This document shows positions 1-5,535 of a stretch of DNA of 9,105 bases, in pieces. The position numbers and the translations under genes were made by a program. The notes beneath the pieces are model-generated. The model saw only the letters and a list, made by a program, of their open reading frames with translations. It was not told the DNA's origin and searched no databases. Within the stretch, counting starts at the first letter, position 1. Each line of letters starts with the position of its first letter. Source of the DNA: Clostridia bacterium. GTDB lineage: Bacteria > Bacillota > Clostridia > UMGS1810. The stretch lies in the NCBI GenBank assembly GCA_017549745.1, contig JAFYUA010000372.1:1-9105 (forward strand), in the 5' to 3' direction.

Positions 1-255
1 CATGCCGAAGCCAACGCCATCATCAGTGCAAAGCGTGACGAGATGATAGGTGCCACGCTTTATCTTGTGGGCAAGCACTATGCCACAGGCGAGCTTGTGG
101 AAAATGCAATGTGCTGCGCTATGTGTAAAAGGCAGATTATAAATGCAGGCATAGAAAAGGTTATAATAAGAAACACCCATGACGAATACACAGTGACCTA
201 TGTGGCAGAGTGGATAGAAAACGACGAATCCCTCGACGGTGTGTATGGCTATTGA
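1..255 (+). CDS. dCMP/cytidine deaminase-family protein, C-terminal part (5' end outside window)
   Basis: The frame is open from base 1 and ends at TGA 253-255, giving 84 residues. It begins with HAEANAI, the zinc-binding HAE motif of the cytidine/dCMP deaminase superfamily (His = zinc ligand, Glu = proton shuttle). The second zinc motif is at fragment residues 39-42 (C-A-M-C within AMCCAMCKR), followed by INAGIEKVI, the usual helix-strand after the CxxC pair. The family deaminates dCMP to dUMP (or related nucleotides) in the cytosol for thymidylate supply. The Pro that normally precedes the CxxC pair is absent (ENAMCCAMC), so the exact substrate is uncertain. The MFS transporter gene starts about 11 bases after the stop, suggesting co-transcription. 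The internal ATG at 43 is not the start, because it would remove the HAE motif. Confidence is high for the fold and moderate for dCMP. Confidence 0.82.
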   Translation, partial: HAEANAIISAKRDEMIGATLYLVGKHYATGELVENAMCCAMCKRQIINAGIEKVIIRNTHDEYTVTYVAEWIENDESLDGVYGY

Positions 256-266
256 GGCAGATGGTG

Positions 267-1490
267 ATGGATTCTAAACACACAAGATTGCGCCTTGCCT
301 GCTACACATCGGGCATATCGATGTCGGTTGTGGCAAGCATTTCGCCCATATTGTTTCTCACATTCAGGAGTGCATATGGCATTTCGTATTCCTTGCTGGG
401 GCTTTTGGTGCTCATAAATTTTGTGACTCAGCTTGGAGTTGACCTTGTTTTTTCGTTTTTTTCTCACAAATTCAACATCGCCAAAACAGTGAAGCTCATG
501 CCTGTGATATGCCTTGCGGGGCTGATTATCTATGGCGTGTGGCCGTGGATTTTCCCAAACGCTGTGTATGCAGGCTTAGCTGTGGGCACATGCGTGTTCT
601 CGGCGGCATCGGGGCTTGCCGAGGTGCTCGTTAGCCCTGTTATTGCATCCATACCCTCTGACGACCCCGACAGAGAGATGAGCAAGCTTCATTCCATGTA
701 TGCATGGGGTGTGGTGGGTGTTGTGATTGTGAGCACTTTGTTTTTGTATGCTTTTGGCAGCAGCAGTTGGCAGTGGCTTGCTCTGCTTCTTGCCATAGTT
801 CCCTTGGTGTCGTCAGTGCTTTATGCAGGAGCCGAGATTCCTACTCTGGCAACTCCCGAACGCGCTTCGGGCGCTTTTCAGCTTTTGTCAAACAAAGTCG
901 TGTGGCTTTGCGTGGCTGCCATTTTTTGCGGCGGCGCGGCAGAGTGCACCATGGCTCAGTGGAGCTCGAGCTATCTGGAGCTTGCCCTCGGCATACCCAA
1001 GGTGTGGGGGGATATTTTCGGCACGGCGCTATTTTCGATGGCGCTCGGCTTGGGCAGAACCCTCTATGCCAAATCGGGCAGGAATATAACAAGCGTGCTC
1101 GTTGCATGCATTTCGCTCTCGGCGGTGTGCTATCTTGTGGCGGCAGTGTCACCGATTTCATGGTTGGGGCTCATAGCCTGTGTGCTCACGGGTCTGTGCA
1201 CTTCGATGCTCTGGCCCGGCACTTTGGTTGTTGCCACTGACCGTTTCCCTGCTGGCGGAGTGTTTATATATGCTCTCATGGCGGCAGGGGGCGACCTTGG
1301 AGCATCGGTTGTGCCTCAGCTTATGGACATCATGACCGATGCGGCAATTGCCATGCCTGCTGCAGCAGAGCTTGGATCAAAGCTGGGCATGGGAGCCGAG
1401 CAGCTTGGCATGAAGCTCGGCATGCTTGTGGGTATGATTGTACCGCTTTGTGCAATACCGCTTTTTGTGCATTTACATAGAAAAGATTAA
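267..1490 (+). CDS. Major facilitator superfamily (MFS) transporter, 12 predicted helices
   Basis: This 407-residue protein is overwhelmingly hydrophobic. I count about twelve membrane segments, including LACYTSGISMSVVASIS (1), SLLGLLVLINFVTQLG (2), MPVICLAGLIIYGVWPW (3), a central loop after helix 6 (about residues 190-205, AEIPTLATPERASG), and a C-terminal helix LGMLVGMIVPLCAIPLF. Length and 6+6 layout fit MFS permeases. The overall look (first helices, WSSSYL after helix 7, an LWPGTL segment in helix 10) recalls sugar/fucose-permease-like members, but the classical motif A loop is degenerate and the substrate cannot be read. The start is chosen as ATG 267 because GAGG at 254-257 is 9 bases upstream; ATG 261 would leave 3 bases and ATG 210 lies deep inside the deaminase gene. 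Translation is probably coupled to that gene. Isoleucine codons include many ATA (11 of 27), unlike the M24 gene downstream. Confidence 0.85.
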   Translation: MDSKHTRLRLACYTSGISMSVVASISPILFLTFRSAYGISYSLLGLLVLINFVTQLGVDLVFSFFSHKFNIAKTVKLMPVICLAGLIIYGVWPWIFPNAVYAGLAVGTCVFSAASGLAEVLVSPVIASIPSDDPDREMSKLHSMYAWGVVGVVIVSTLFLYAFGSSSWQWLALLLAIVPLVSSVLYAGAEIPTLATPERASGAFQLLSNKVVWLCVAAIFCGGAAECTMAQWSSSYLELALGIPKVWGDIFGTALFSMALGLGRTLYAKSGRNITSVLVACISLSAVCYLVAAVSPISWLGLIACVLTGLCTSMLWPGTLVVATDRFPAGGVFIYALMAAGGDLGASVVPQLMDIMTDAAIAMPAAAELGSKLGMGAEQLGMKLGMLVGMIVPLCAIPLFVHLHRKD

Positions 1491-1493
1491 AAC

Positions 1494-1530
1494 AAAGCCG
1501 TTGGATAGCTCCAACGGCTTTTGGTTTTTA
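1494..1530. terminator. Bidirectional rho-independent terminator between the MFS gene and hydF
   Basis: A perfect 12-bp stem (1494-1505 with 1510-1521, AAAGCCGTTGGA paired to TCCAACGGCTTT) closes a TAGC loop. It is followed by TGGTTTTTA on the plus strand and by a TTTGTTTT stretch on the minus strand. It starts four bases after the MFS stop codon, and the last codons of hydF lie on its other side. It therefore probably ends both convergent transcripts. Confidence 0.9.
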
Positions 1531-2700
1531 ATCTTCAAGCATTTCGGTGCTTCTTTTAAGAATACCTTTCATAAATGCAATTGCAGTTCCGTAGTTAGTG
1601 AAAGGAATGCCTTCGTCAATTGCCATGTTCATTCGGTAGGTGACTTCTTTTTCGGTTATCATGCAGCCTCCGCAATGAATGATGAGCTTATATGGCGAGA
1701 GGTCATCGGGAAATCCGTGACCTGATGTAAATTCAAAGTGGGGATTTGCGCCTGTAAATTTTCTTATCAGGTTTGGAAGCTTCACTGTGCCAATGTCTTC
1801 ACACTGGCGGTGGTGGGTGCAGCCCTCGCAGATGAGGACTTTGTCATCATCTTTTATTTGGGCAATTTTCTCAGCACCCTTTAGCGCGGTGTGCAAAAAT
1901 CCTTTCATGCGCGCCATAAGGATTGAAAAGGATGTGAGTCTGATGTCAGACGGGGTCGCTTTGCTCACTTCGCCAAACACCTGTGAATCGCAAATGACAA
2001 GTGCAGGTTTTTGGGGCAGTGCTGCCAGCGTGGCTGAGTAGGTGTCATCGCGTGTGACTATGGCAGTGGCGCCATGGTCGAGCAAATCTCTGATTACCTG
2101 CTGCTGAGGCAGAATGAGCCTGCCCTTGGGAGCGCTTTTGTCTATGGGCACTACCAAAAGTGCGGTTTCGCCTTGCTTTACAAGGTCTGATGTCAGACGA
2201 ACTTCCTGCGCTGGTGTTACAAGTGCGCCAAGCTTATCTTTGAGCTCATCTATGCCTGTGCCCAAAAGTGCCGACACGCTCACTTCATTTGAATTGTCAT
2301 TGCTTTGTGCAGCGATGTCACTTTTGTTTTTGGCTATCACATATGGAATGTGTTTTGCCTCAAAGAGCTTCAGCAACTCTTTTTCAGAGGCGGTCATCTC
2401 TTTGGATGCATCGGTCACAAGCACGGCGATATCAGTTCTTGCAAGAATCTGCTTTGTTTTTTTCACTCTTTTTTCGCCAAGCTCTCCCTCGTCATCAAAT
2501 CCGGGTGTGTCGATGATGAGCACGCTTCCAAGCGGCAAAAGCTCCATGGCTTTTTGCACGGGGTCGGTGGTGGTGCCGGCTGTGTCTGACACAACCGAAA
2601 GCTCCTGATTGGTGATGCGGTTCACAAGGCTCGATTTGCCTGCGTTTCTGAGCCCGAAAAAGCCGATATGTATTCTGCTTGATGATGGTGTAGAATTCAT
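1528..2700 (-). CDS. hydF: [FeFe]-hydrogenase H-cluster maturation GTPase HydF
   Basis: HydF is the cytosolic scaffold that carries the 2Fe subcluster precursor made with HydE and HydG and delivers it to apo-hydrogenase. Numbering from ATG 2700 (390 aa), the GTPase domain shows the P-loop GLRNAGKSS (16-24), a switch region with TAGTTTD (40-46), DTPG (64-67) and NKSD (125-128). The C-terminal iron-sulfur region shows CTH (294-296) and HCGGC (342-346), about 45 residues apart, matching the family's CxH...HCxxC cluster-binding pattern. Length is normal for HydF. I prefer ATG 2700 over the in-frame GTG 2709: the AGGT at 2715-2712 would be only 2 bases from the GTG but 11 from the ATG. It is the last gene of a minus-strand operon behind the TM1266-like gene (58 bases between them, with a hairpin). 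No other hyd gene is in the window. Confidence 0.96.
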   Translation of the reverse strand: MNSTPSSSRIHIGFFGLRNAGKSSLVNRITNQELSVVSDTAGTTTDPVQKAMELLPLGSVLIIDTPGFDDEGELGEKRVKKTKQILARTDIAVLVTDASKEMTASEKELLKLFEAKHIPYVIAKNKSDIAAQSNDNSNEVSVSALLGTGIDELKDKLGALVTPAQEVRLTSDLVKQGETALLVVPIDKSAPKGRLILPQQQVIRDLLDHGATAIVTRDDTYSATLAALPQKPALVICDSQVFGEVSKATPSDIRLTSFSILMARMKGFLHTALKGAEKIAQIKDDDKVLICEGCTHHRQCEDIGTVKLPNLIRKFTGANPHFEFTSGHGFPDDLSPYKLIIHCGGCMITEKEVTYRMNMAIDEGIPFTNYGTAIAFMKGILKRSTEMLED

Positions 2701-2729
2701 TTTTATCACTTACCTATATGTTTTTTTAA

Positions 2730-2755
2730 AGGGGGATTGCTCCCCCTGTTTTTTT
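2730..2755 (+). terminator. GC-rich hairpin followed by T-run, in the TM1266-like/hydF gap
   Basis: AGGGGGA (2730-2736) pairs perfectly with TCCCCCT (2741-2747) around a TTGC loop and is followed on the plus strand by G and seven T (2749-2755). In plus orientation it is a textbook intrinsic terminator, yet both flanking genes are on the minus strand. Read on the minus strand, the hairpin has a GCAA loop and is followed by TT then A's, so there it would be a weak terminator or an mRNA-stabilising or attenuating structure. See findings. Confidence 0.6.
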
Positions 2756-2758
2756 ATA

Positions 2759-3025
2759 TTATTCTTCGTCAAAATTTGTGATTACATTTGAGTAGGCAGT
2801 CTTTGCGCTCACACCCTTGAGCTTGCCAAGCTTGCCCGAAATGGTGTTGATTATGTCCTGCGGAGCATCTACTGCAATGCTTATGATGTGAATGTCTTTT
2901 TCTCTGTAGGGCAGACCCATTCTGCCTATGATGTGCCTGCCGTATTCATGAAGCAGGGCATTGAGCTCGTCGACCGAGTCCATATTTTCTACTATAATGC
3001 CTATCACTGCAACTCTTGTTTCCAT
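2759..3025 (-). CDS. TM1266-like iron-only hydrogenase system regulator (putative), ACT-like fold
   Basis: This 88-residue protein opens METRVAVIGIIVEN and contains LNALLHEYGRHIIGRMG, then REKDIHIISIAVDAP and a C-terminal KLGKLKGVSAKTAYS. It matches the small TM1266-type family found beside [FeFe]-hydrogenase genes and annotated as putative hydrogenase-system regulators; the fold is ACT/NikR-C-like and binding partners are not established. There is no DNA-binding domain in the protein itself. The start is ATG 3025 because AAAGGTG lies 6-8 bases upstream; an in-frame extension to 3058 would add 11 residues unlike the family. It sits upstream of hydF and downstream of the TSCPD gene in the same orientation, which supports a hydrogenase-linked role. 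A candidate promoter overlapping a 10-bp palindrome lies directly upstream (3049-3077). Confidence 0.88.
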   Translation of the reverse strand: METRVAVIGIIVENMDSVDELNALLHEYGRHIIGRMGLPYREKDIHIISIAVDAPQDIINTISGKLGKLKGVSAKTAYSNVITNFDEE

Positions 3026-3048
3026 AAAATTCACCTTTCTCACTTTGG

Positions 3049-3077
3049 TATAAAACAAAATATTTGTTTTATGTAAA
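3049..3077 (-). promoter_or_regulatory. Candidate internal promoter with palindromic spacer upstream of the TM1266-like gene
   Basis: On the minus strand, TTTACA (3077-3072) and TTTATA (3054-3049) are separated by 17 bases, a fair sigma-A match. A perfect 10-3-10 inverted repeat, ATAAAACAAA / TTTGTTTTAT (3050-3059 and 3063-3072), occupies the spacer. The element lies between the TSCPD stop and the ribosome binding site of the TM1266-like gene. The sequence is AT-rich, so chance is a real alternative. Confidence 0.4.
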
Positions 3078-3079
3078 TT

Positions 3080-3331
3080 TTATTCCTCGTGCGTTGCGGC
3101 AATCACTGCTTTGGCAAGCTGATCGGGGCATGAGGTTGCCTTGAAGCCGCATCTTATGCCCGAGAGAAGCTCTGCCACCTCTTCGGCTTTTCTGCCCTCG
3201 CACATTTTGGCAAGGCCTTGCGTGTTGCCTGCACAGCCGCCTGTGAATTTCACATTTTTGACTATGCCGTCTTCTATGTCAAAGCTGATGCTTTTGGAGC
3301 ACACTCCGTTTGTTTTGTAGTTGTATTGCAT
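3080..3331 (-). CDS. Small TSCPD-domain protein (TIGR03905-like)
   Basis: This 83-residue protein begins MQYNYKTNGVCSKSI and carries the family's hallmark TSCPD at residues 66-70, preceded by GIRCGFKA. It has five cysteines (C11, C33, C44, C61, C68), a pattern suggesting metal or iron-sulfur binding, as suspected for TSCPD domains, which also occur near the C terminus of some ribonucleotide reductases. No enzymatic function is established for the stand-alone family. The start is ATG 3331, with GAGGG seven bases upstream; the in-frame extension to 3349 lacks a ribosome binding site. It is the first gene of the minus-strand run leading to the TM1266-like gene and hydF, behind a good promoter (3405-3377). 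That hints at a role in metal or cluster handling, but this is guilt by association only. Confidence 0.85.
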   Translation of the reverse strand: MQYNYKTNGVCSKSISFDIEDGIVKNVKFTGGCAGNTQGLAKMCEGRKAEEVAELLSGIRCGFKATSCPDQLAKAVIAATHEE

Positions 3332-3376
3332 TAAAAATCCCTCTTTCACGAAGCTTATTATTTACAAATCAAACTT

Positions 3377-3405
3377 ATTTTATCACAAAATTTGCTTTGT
3401 GTCTA
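3377..3405 (-). promoter_or_regulatory. Sigma-A promoter for the TSCPD-TM1266-hydF operon
   Basis: On the minus strand, TAGACA (3405-3400) and TAAAAT (3382-3377) are separated by exactly 17 bases, with TGTG just before the -10 box. Transcription would begin near 3370, some 40 bases before ATG 3331. It is divergent from, and almost back to back with, the plus-strand promoter at 3413-3441. Confidence 0.6.
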
Positions 3406-3412
3406 TAATCTG

Positions 3413-3441
3413 TTGATTTTAAATTTTATGTGTGATAAAAT
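3413..3441 (+). promoter_or_regulatory. Sigma-A promoter for the lipoprotein/ECF S-component operon
   Basis: TTGATT (3413-3418) and TAAAAT (3436-3441) are separated by 17 bases, with TGTG before the -10 box. Transcription should begin near 3448, giving a leader of only about 23 bases before GTG 3471. That leaves no room for a riboswitch. Confidence 0.65.
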
Positions 3442-3470
3442 ATACCTACTCAGATGAAAAGGTGATTAAT

Positions 3471-3905
3471 GTGAACAAACAAATTTTTAAAAAATATATG
3501 GGTGTGTTTTGCACCATGCTGATTGCAGTGAGTCTTTTGTGCGGCTGCAGTGCGAGCGATTCAAAAGAGCCTGCTTCATTCTCTGATTCTGCAGCGTCAG
3601 TCAGACTTGGCGAGGGCGAAAAAGAATTTTGCGTGGAGGTTGTGGGTGCCGACAAGGCAAAAACAAGCTTTGTTATCAACACCAATGACAAAACCGTGGG
3701 CGAAGCTTTGCTTAATCTGAGCTTCATAGATGGCGAGCAGGGGCCGTATGGCTTGTATGTCAAAACGGTCAACGGCATAACACTTGACTATGACAAAGAC
3801 AAAATGTATTGGGCTTTTTATATTAACGGTGAATATGCAAGCAAAGGTGTTGACGAAACCGAGATTGACCAAAGCTGCACATATTCTTTCAGGGCGGAAA
3901 AATGA
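3471..3905 (+). CDS. DUF4430-domain lipoprotein, putative ligand-binding partner of an ECF S component
   Basis: This 144-residue exported protein has a basic N terminus (MNKQIFKKYM), a hydrophobic stretch and a lipobox-like LLCGC (22-26), predicting lipidation at C26 and anchoring on the outer face of the membrane. After a low-complexity Ser/Ala linker (about 27-45), residues 50-144 look like DUF4430, the domain related to the C-terminal part of transcobalamin/intrinsic factor: TVGEALLNL (75-83), GLYVKTVNGI (94-103), MYWAFYINGEYASKGVD (112-128) and a closing strand YSFRAEK. The start is GTG 3471, because AAAAGGTG lies 6 bases upstream; an extension to 3432 would begin inside the -10 box. Its stop TGA overlaps the next gene's ATG by 4 bases (ATGA), so translation is probably coupled. 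A vitamin or cofactor ligand is inferred, not shown. Confidence 0.83.
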   Translation: MNKQIFKKYMGVFCTMLIAVSLLCGCSASDSKEPASFSDSAASVRLGEGEKEFCVEVVGADKAKTSFVINTNDKTVGEALLNLSFIDGEQGPYGLYVKTVNGITLDYDKDKMYWAFYINGEYASKGVDETEIDQSCTYSFRAEK

Positions 3906-4402
3906 TGAAGCTATCTACCAGAGAAATAATAGTTTTCGCTCTGTGCGGAGCCATAATGTATCTTGCCAAGATGCTCATGGAGCTTGTGCCCAATGTGCAT
4001 CTCACAGGAGTGTTTGTGATTGTTTTCACTATTGTGTATGGCGCTAAGGCGCTTTATCCCATATATGTTTTTGTGTTTCTGACGGGGCTTTTCTCAGGCT
4101 TTGCGCCCTGGTGGATTCCGTATCTGTATATATGGACAGTGCTGTGGGGCGTGGTGATGCTGCTGCCCAAAAGGGCAAGGGTGCCGTCATATGTATATAT
4201 GCTGATATGTGCACTTCATGGCATGTTGTATGGCGTGCTTTATGCCCCTGTGCAGATGATCGTGTATGGCATGAGCTTTGAGGGCATAATCGCCTGGGTT
4301 GTGGCAGGGCTGCCGTGGGATGCAGTGCACGCAGCGGGCAACTTTTTTTGCGCGGTGCTGATACGGCCGCTCGCATCTGCTATCAGACGGATTGAAAAAT
4401 AA
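3902..4402 (+). CDS. ECF transporter S component (substrate-specificity membrane subunit)
   Basis: This 166-residue integral membrane protein has about six helices, starting with EIIVFALCGAIMYLAKMLM. Small residues in helix 1 (ALCGAIMYLA) resemble the Ala-rich surface that S components use to contact EcfT. Size, helix number and the basic C-terminal tail (RPLASAIRRIEK) fit energy-coupling-factor S subunits, which bind a vitamin or cofactor and work with EcfA, EcfA' and EcfT. Those three are not in this window, so a shared ECF module elsewhere is expected. The start overlaps the lipoprotein stop by 4 bases; a second ATG at 3905 is equally possible. The substrate cannot be read; the DUF4430 partner suggests a cobalamin-like or other cofactor ligand, as inference. 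The downstream terminator appears to have been split by an inserted element (4409-4495). Confidence 0.82.
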   Translation: MMKLSTREIIVFALCGAIMYLAKMLMELVPNVHLTGVFVIVFTIVYGAKALYPIYVFVFLTGLFSGFAPWWIPYLYIWTVLWGVVMLLPKRARVPSYVYMLICALHGMLYGVLYAPVQMIVYGMSFEGIIAWVVAGLPWDAVHAAGNFFCAVLIRPLASAIRRIEK

Positions 4403-4512
4403 AAAACGAATGTGTCAAATGATATAATCCCCTCAGAATAGTCTTGAAATATTTTTGTTATTTCAAGTGTCTACTCTAAGGGGATTATATCATGGGATTG
4501 CTCCGTTTTTTT
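4401..4512 (+). terminator. Rho-independent terminator of the S-component operon, interrupted by an ~87-nt insert
   Basis: AAAAAACG at 4401-4408 and GATTGCTCCGTTTTTTT at 4496-4512 flank a palindromic element. Joined directly, they form a stem AAAAAACGGA / TCCGTTTTTT closed by TTGC and ending in T's, a standard terminator starting right at the S-component stop codon. The TTGC apex and GGA/TCC closing pairs are the same as in the hairpin at 2730-2747. This strongly suggests an ancestral terminator split by insertion. Whether it still terminates is unknown; the long hairpin of the insert may substitute for it. Confidence 0.6.
4409..4495. mobile_element. Small palindromic (MITE-like) element or collapsed IS ends
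   Basis: Perfect 15-base inverted arms, ATGATATAATCCCCT at 4419-4433 and its complement at 4479-4493, enclose a second matching tract: AGAATAGT (4435-4442) against the complement of GTCTACTCT (4469-4477). At the centre, CTTGAAATA (4443-4451) pairs with TATTTCAAG (4459-4467) around a 7-base loop. The whole folds into one long hairpin without coding capacity. The arm sequence, with CCCCT-AGA-GTAGACA-like order, is reminiscent of IS3-family termini, but this is recognition from memory and not proven. No clear target duplication is visible. The edges are inferred from reconstruction of the flanking terminator and may be off by a few bases. Confidence 0.55.
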
Positions 4513-4561
4513 GTGGACATCCTCTTTATTTTCTTTTTCGGTTATGATAAAATATACTCTG

Positions 4562-4584
4562 AAAATATTTTTGAAGAATATTTT
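4562..4584. repeat. AT-rich inverted repeat upstream of the araC-family promoter
   Basis: AAAATATT (4562-4569) and AATATTTT (4577-4584) form an 8-base palindrome with a 7-base centre, 25 bases upstream of the -35 box at 4610. Position and symmetry would fit an operator for a dimeric regulator, possibly the AraC-type product itself. The AT-rich composition makes chance plausible. Confidence 0.3.
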
Positions 4585-4609
4585 GGTATGATATAAAGAA
4601 CATTTTAAG

Positions 4610-4638
4610 TTTACAATCATGGGGTATTTTATTATAAT
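4610..4638 (+). promoter_or_regulatory. Sigma-A promoter of the AraC/M24/ASRT operon
   Basis: TTTACA (4610-4615) and a perfect TATAAT (4633-4638) are separated by 17 bases. The start point would be near 4645, giving a leader of about 20 bases that contains the AAGGA ribosome binding site (4650-4654) for the GTG start at 4664. I see no comparable promoter between the three downstream genes. Confidence 0.75.
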
Positions 4639-4663
4639 GAAACTATAGTAAGGATGATGCGCA

Positions 4664-5533
4664 GTGAAAACCTATCTTCGTCACAGGATACTCAATGTGG
4701 TGGATGTAAAAGAGCTCATAGCCCTTGAATATCTCGACTTTGAGGGCAAATATTCAGAATATGCAGAGACCCACGATTTCTGGGAAATCTGCTATGTACA
4801 GTGCGGCGAGATTGAGCTTTCTTTGAGCGGCAAAAAGCACCCCGTTTCACAGGGGCAGGTCATTTTGATTCCACCCGACAAAAAGCATTCCTACTCATCT
4901 GCTACGGGAAATGCAAGCAAGGCTTTTGTCATTTGCTTTGAAAGCTTTTCTCATGCCCTAAAGCCACTTGGTGAAAGATGCTTTAGTCTTGACTGTGCCT
5001 TGCTTGATTGCATGAGCAAAATAATCTCAGAATGTGCACTCACCTTTCGCATGAACGAAAACGAGCTGCTCGAAGTGCTTCCCTCGCCCGCGTTTGGCGG
5101 TCAGCAGGCAATAATACTTCTCATTGAGTATTTTCTCATTTGCCTTTTGAGGCGTCTTTCCACCGAGAAAAACGCCGGCATAGTATTCCTGAGCGGTGAA
5201 AAGTTCTATGCTGACCTGGTAGATGTGGTCATAAGATTTTTCCGTGATAACCTTCACGAAAAGCTTTCGCTTGATGACATCTGCAACAAGTTCAACTATT
5301 CGCGCTCATTTATCTGCAAGACCTTCAAGCAGCAAACCGGCGAAACTCTGTTTTCGTGCTTCACAAGGCTCAAGCTCGAAGAAGCCCGAAGGCTTTTGGA
5401 GCAAACCGACATGACAGTGACCAAAATTGCTGCTACTCTTGGCTTTAAAGAAACCAAATATTTTGATGCACTCTTTAAAAAGCACACCGGCATGTCACCT
5501 CTGGCATACCGAAAAAATATAAAGGAGAGATAA
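4664..5533 (+). CDS. AraC-family transcriptional regulator with N-terminal cupin-like domain
   Basis: This 289-residue cytosolic DNA-binding regulator has an N-terminal part (about 25-95) that reads as an AraC-type cupin: HDFWEICYVQCGEIEL, then GQVILIPPDKKHS, the usual strand-turn pattern for binding a small effector. The C-terminal 100 residues carry the two helix-turn-helix units: LSLDDICNKFNYSRSFICK (201-219) and TVTKIAATLGFKETKYFDAL (251-270), followed by the family signature KKHTGMSPLAYRK. Length is typical. The start is GTG 4664, with AAGGA 9 bases upstream. Its last codons contain AAAGGAGAG, the ribosome binding site for the M24 gene two bases after its stop, so the two genes are tightly coupled. 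It most likely controls its own operon in response to a ligand handled by the two downstream products; the ligand is unknown. Confidence 0.92.
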   Translation: MKTYLRHRILNVVDVKELIALEYLDFEGKYSEYAETHDFWEICYVQCGEIELSLSGKKHPVSQGQVILIPPDKKHSYSSATGNASKAFVICFESFSHALKPLGERCFSLDCALLDCMSKIISECALTFRMNENELLEVLPSPAFGGQQAIILLIEYFLICLLRRLSTEKNAGIVFLSGEKFYADLVDVVIRFFRDNLHEKLSLDDICNKFNYSRSFICKTFKQQTGETLFSCFTRLKLEEARRLLEQTDMTVTKIAATLGFKETKYFDALFKKHTGMSPLAYRKNIKER

Positions 5534-5535
5534 TT

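Noticed and set aside
704..1240. Plus-strand open frame of 178 codons within the MFS gene
   Set aside because: It is an out-of-frame shadow of the transporter, Cys/Gly/His-rich with no recognisable domain.
2114..2608. Plus-strand open frame of 164 codons, Ser-rich
   Set aside because: It is antisense to the GTPase domain of hydF, whose motifs are unambiguous; there is no ribosome binding site or promoter.
3419..3470. Possible cobalamin riboswitch ahead of the DUF4430/ECF operon
   Set aside because: The predicted transcript leader is only about 23 bases, far too short for any known cobalamin riboswitch, and no B12-box-like sequence was seen.
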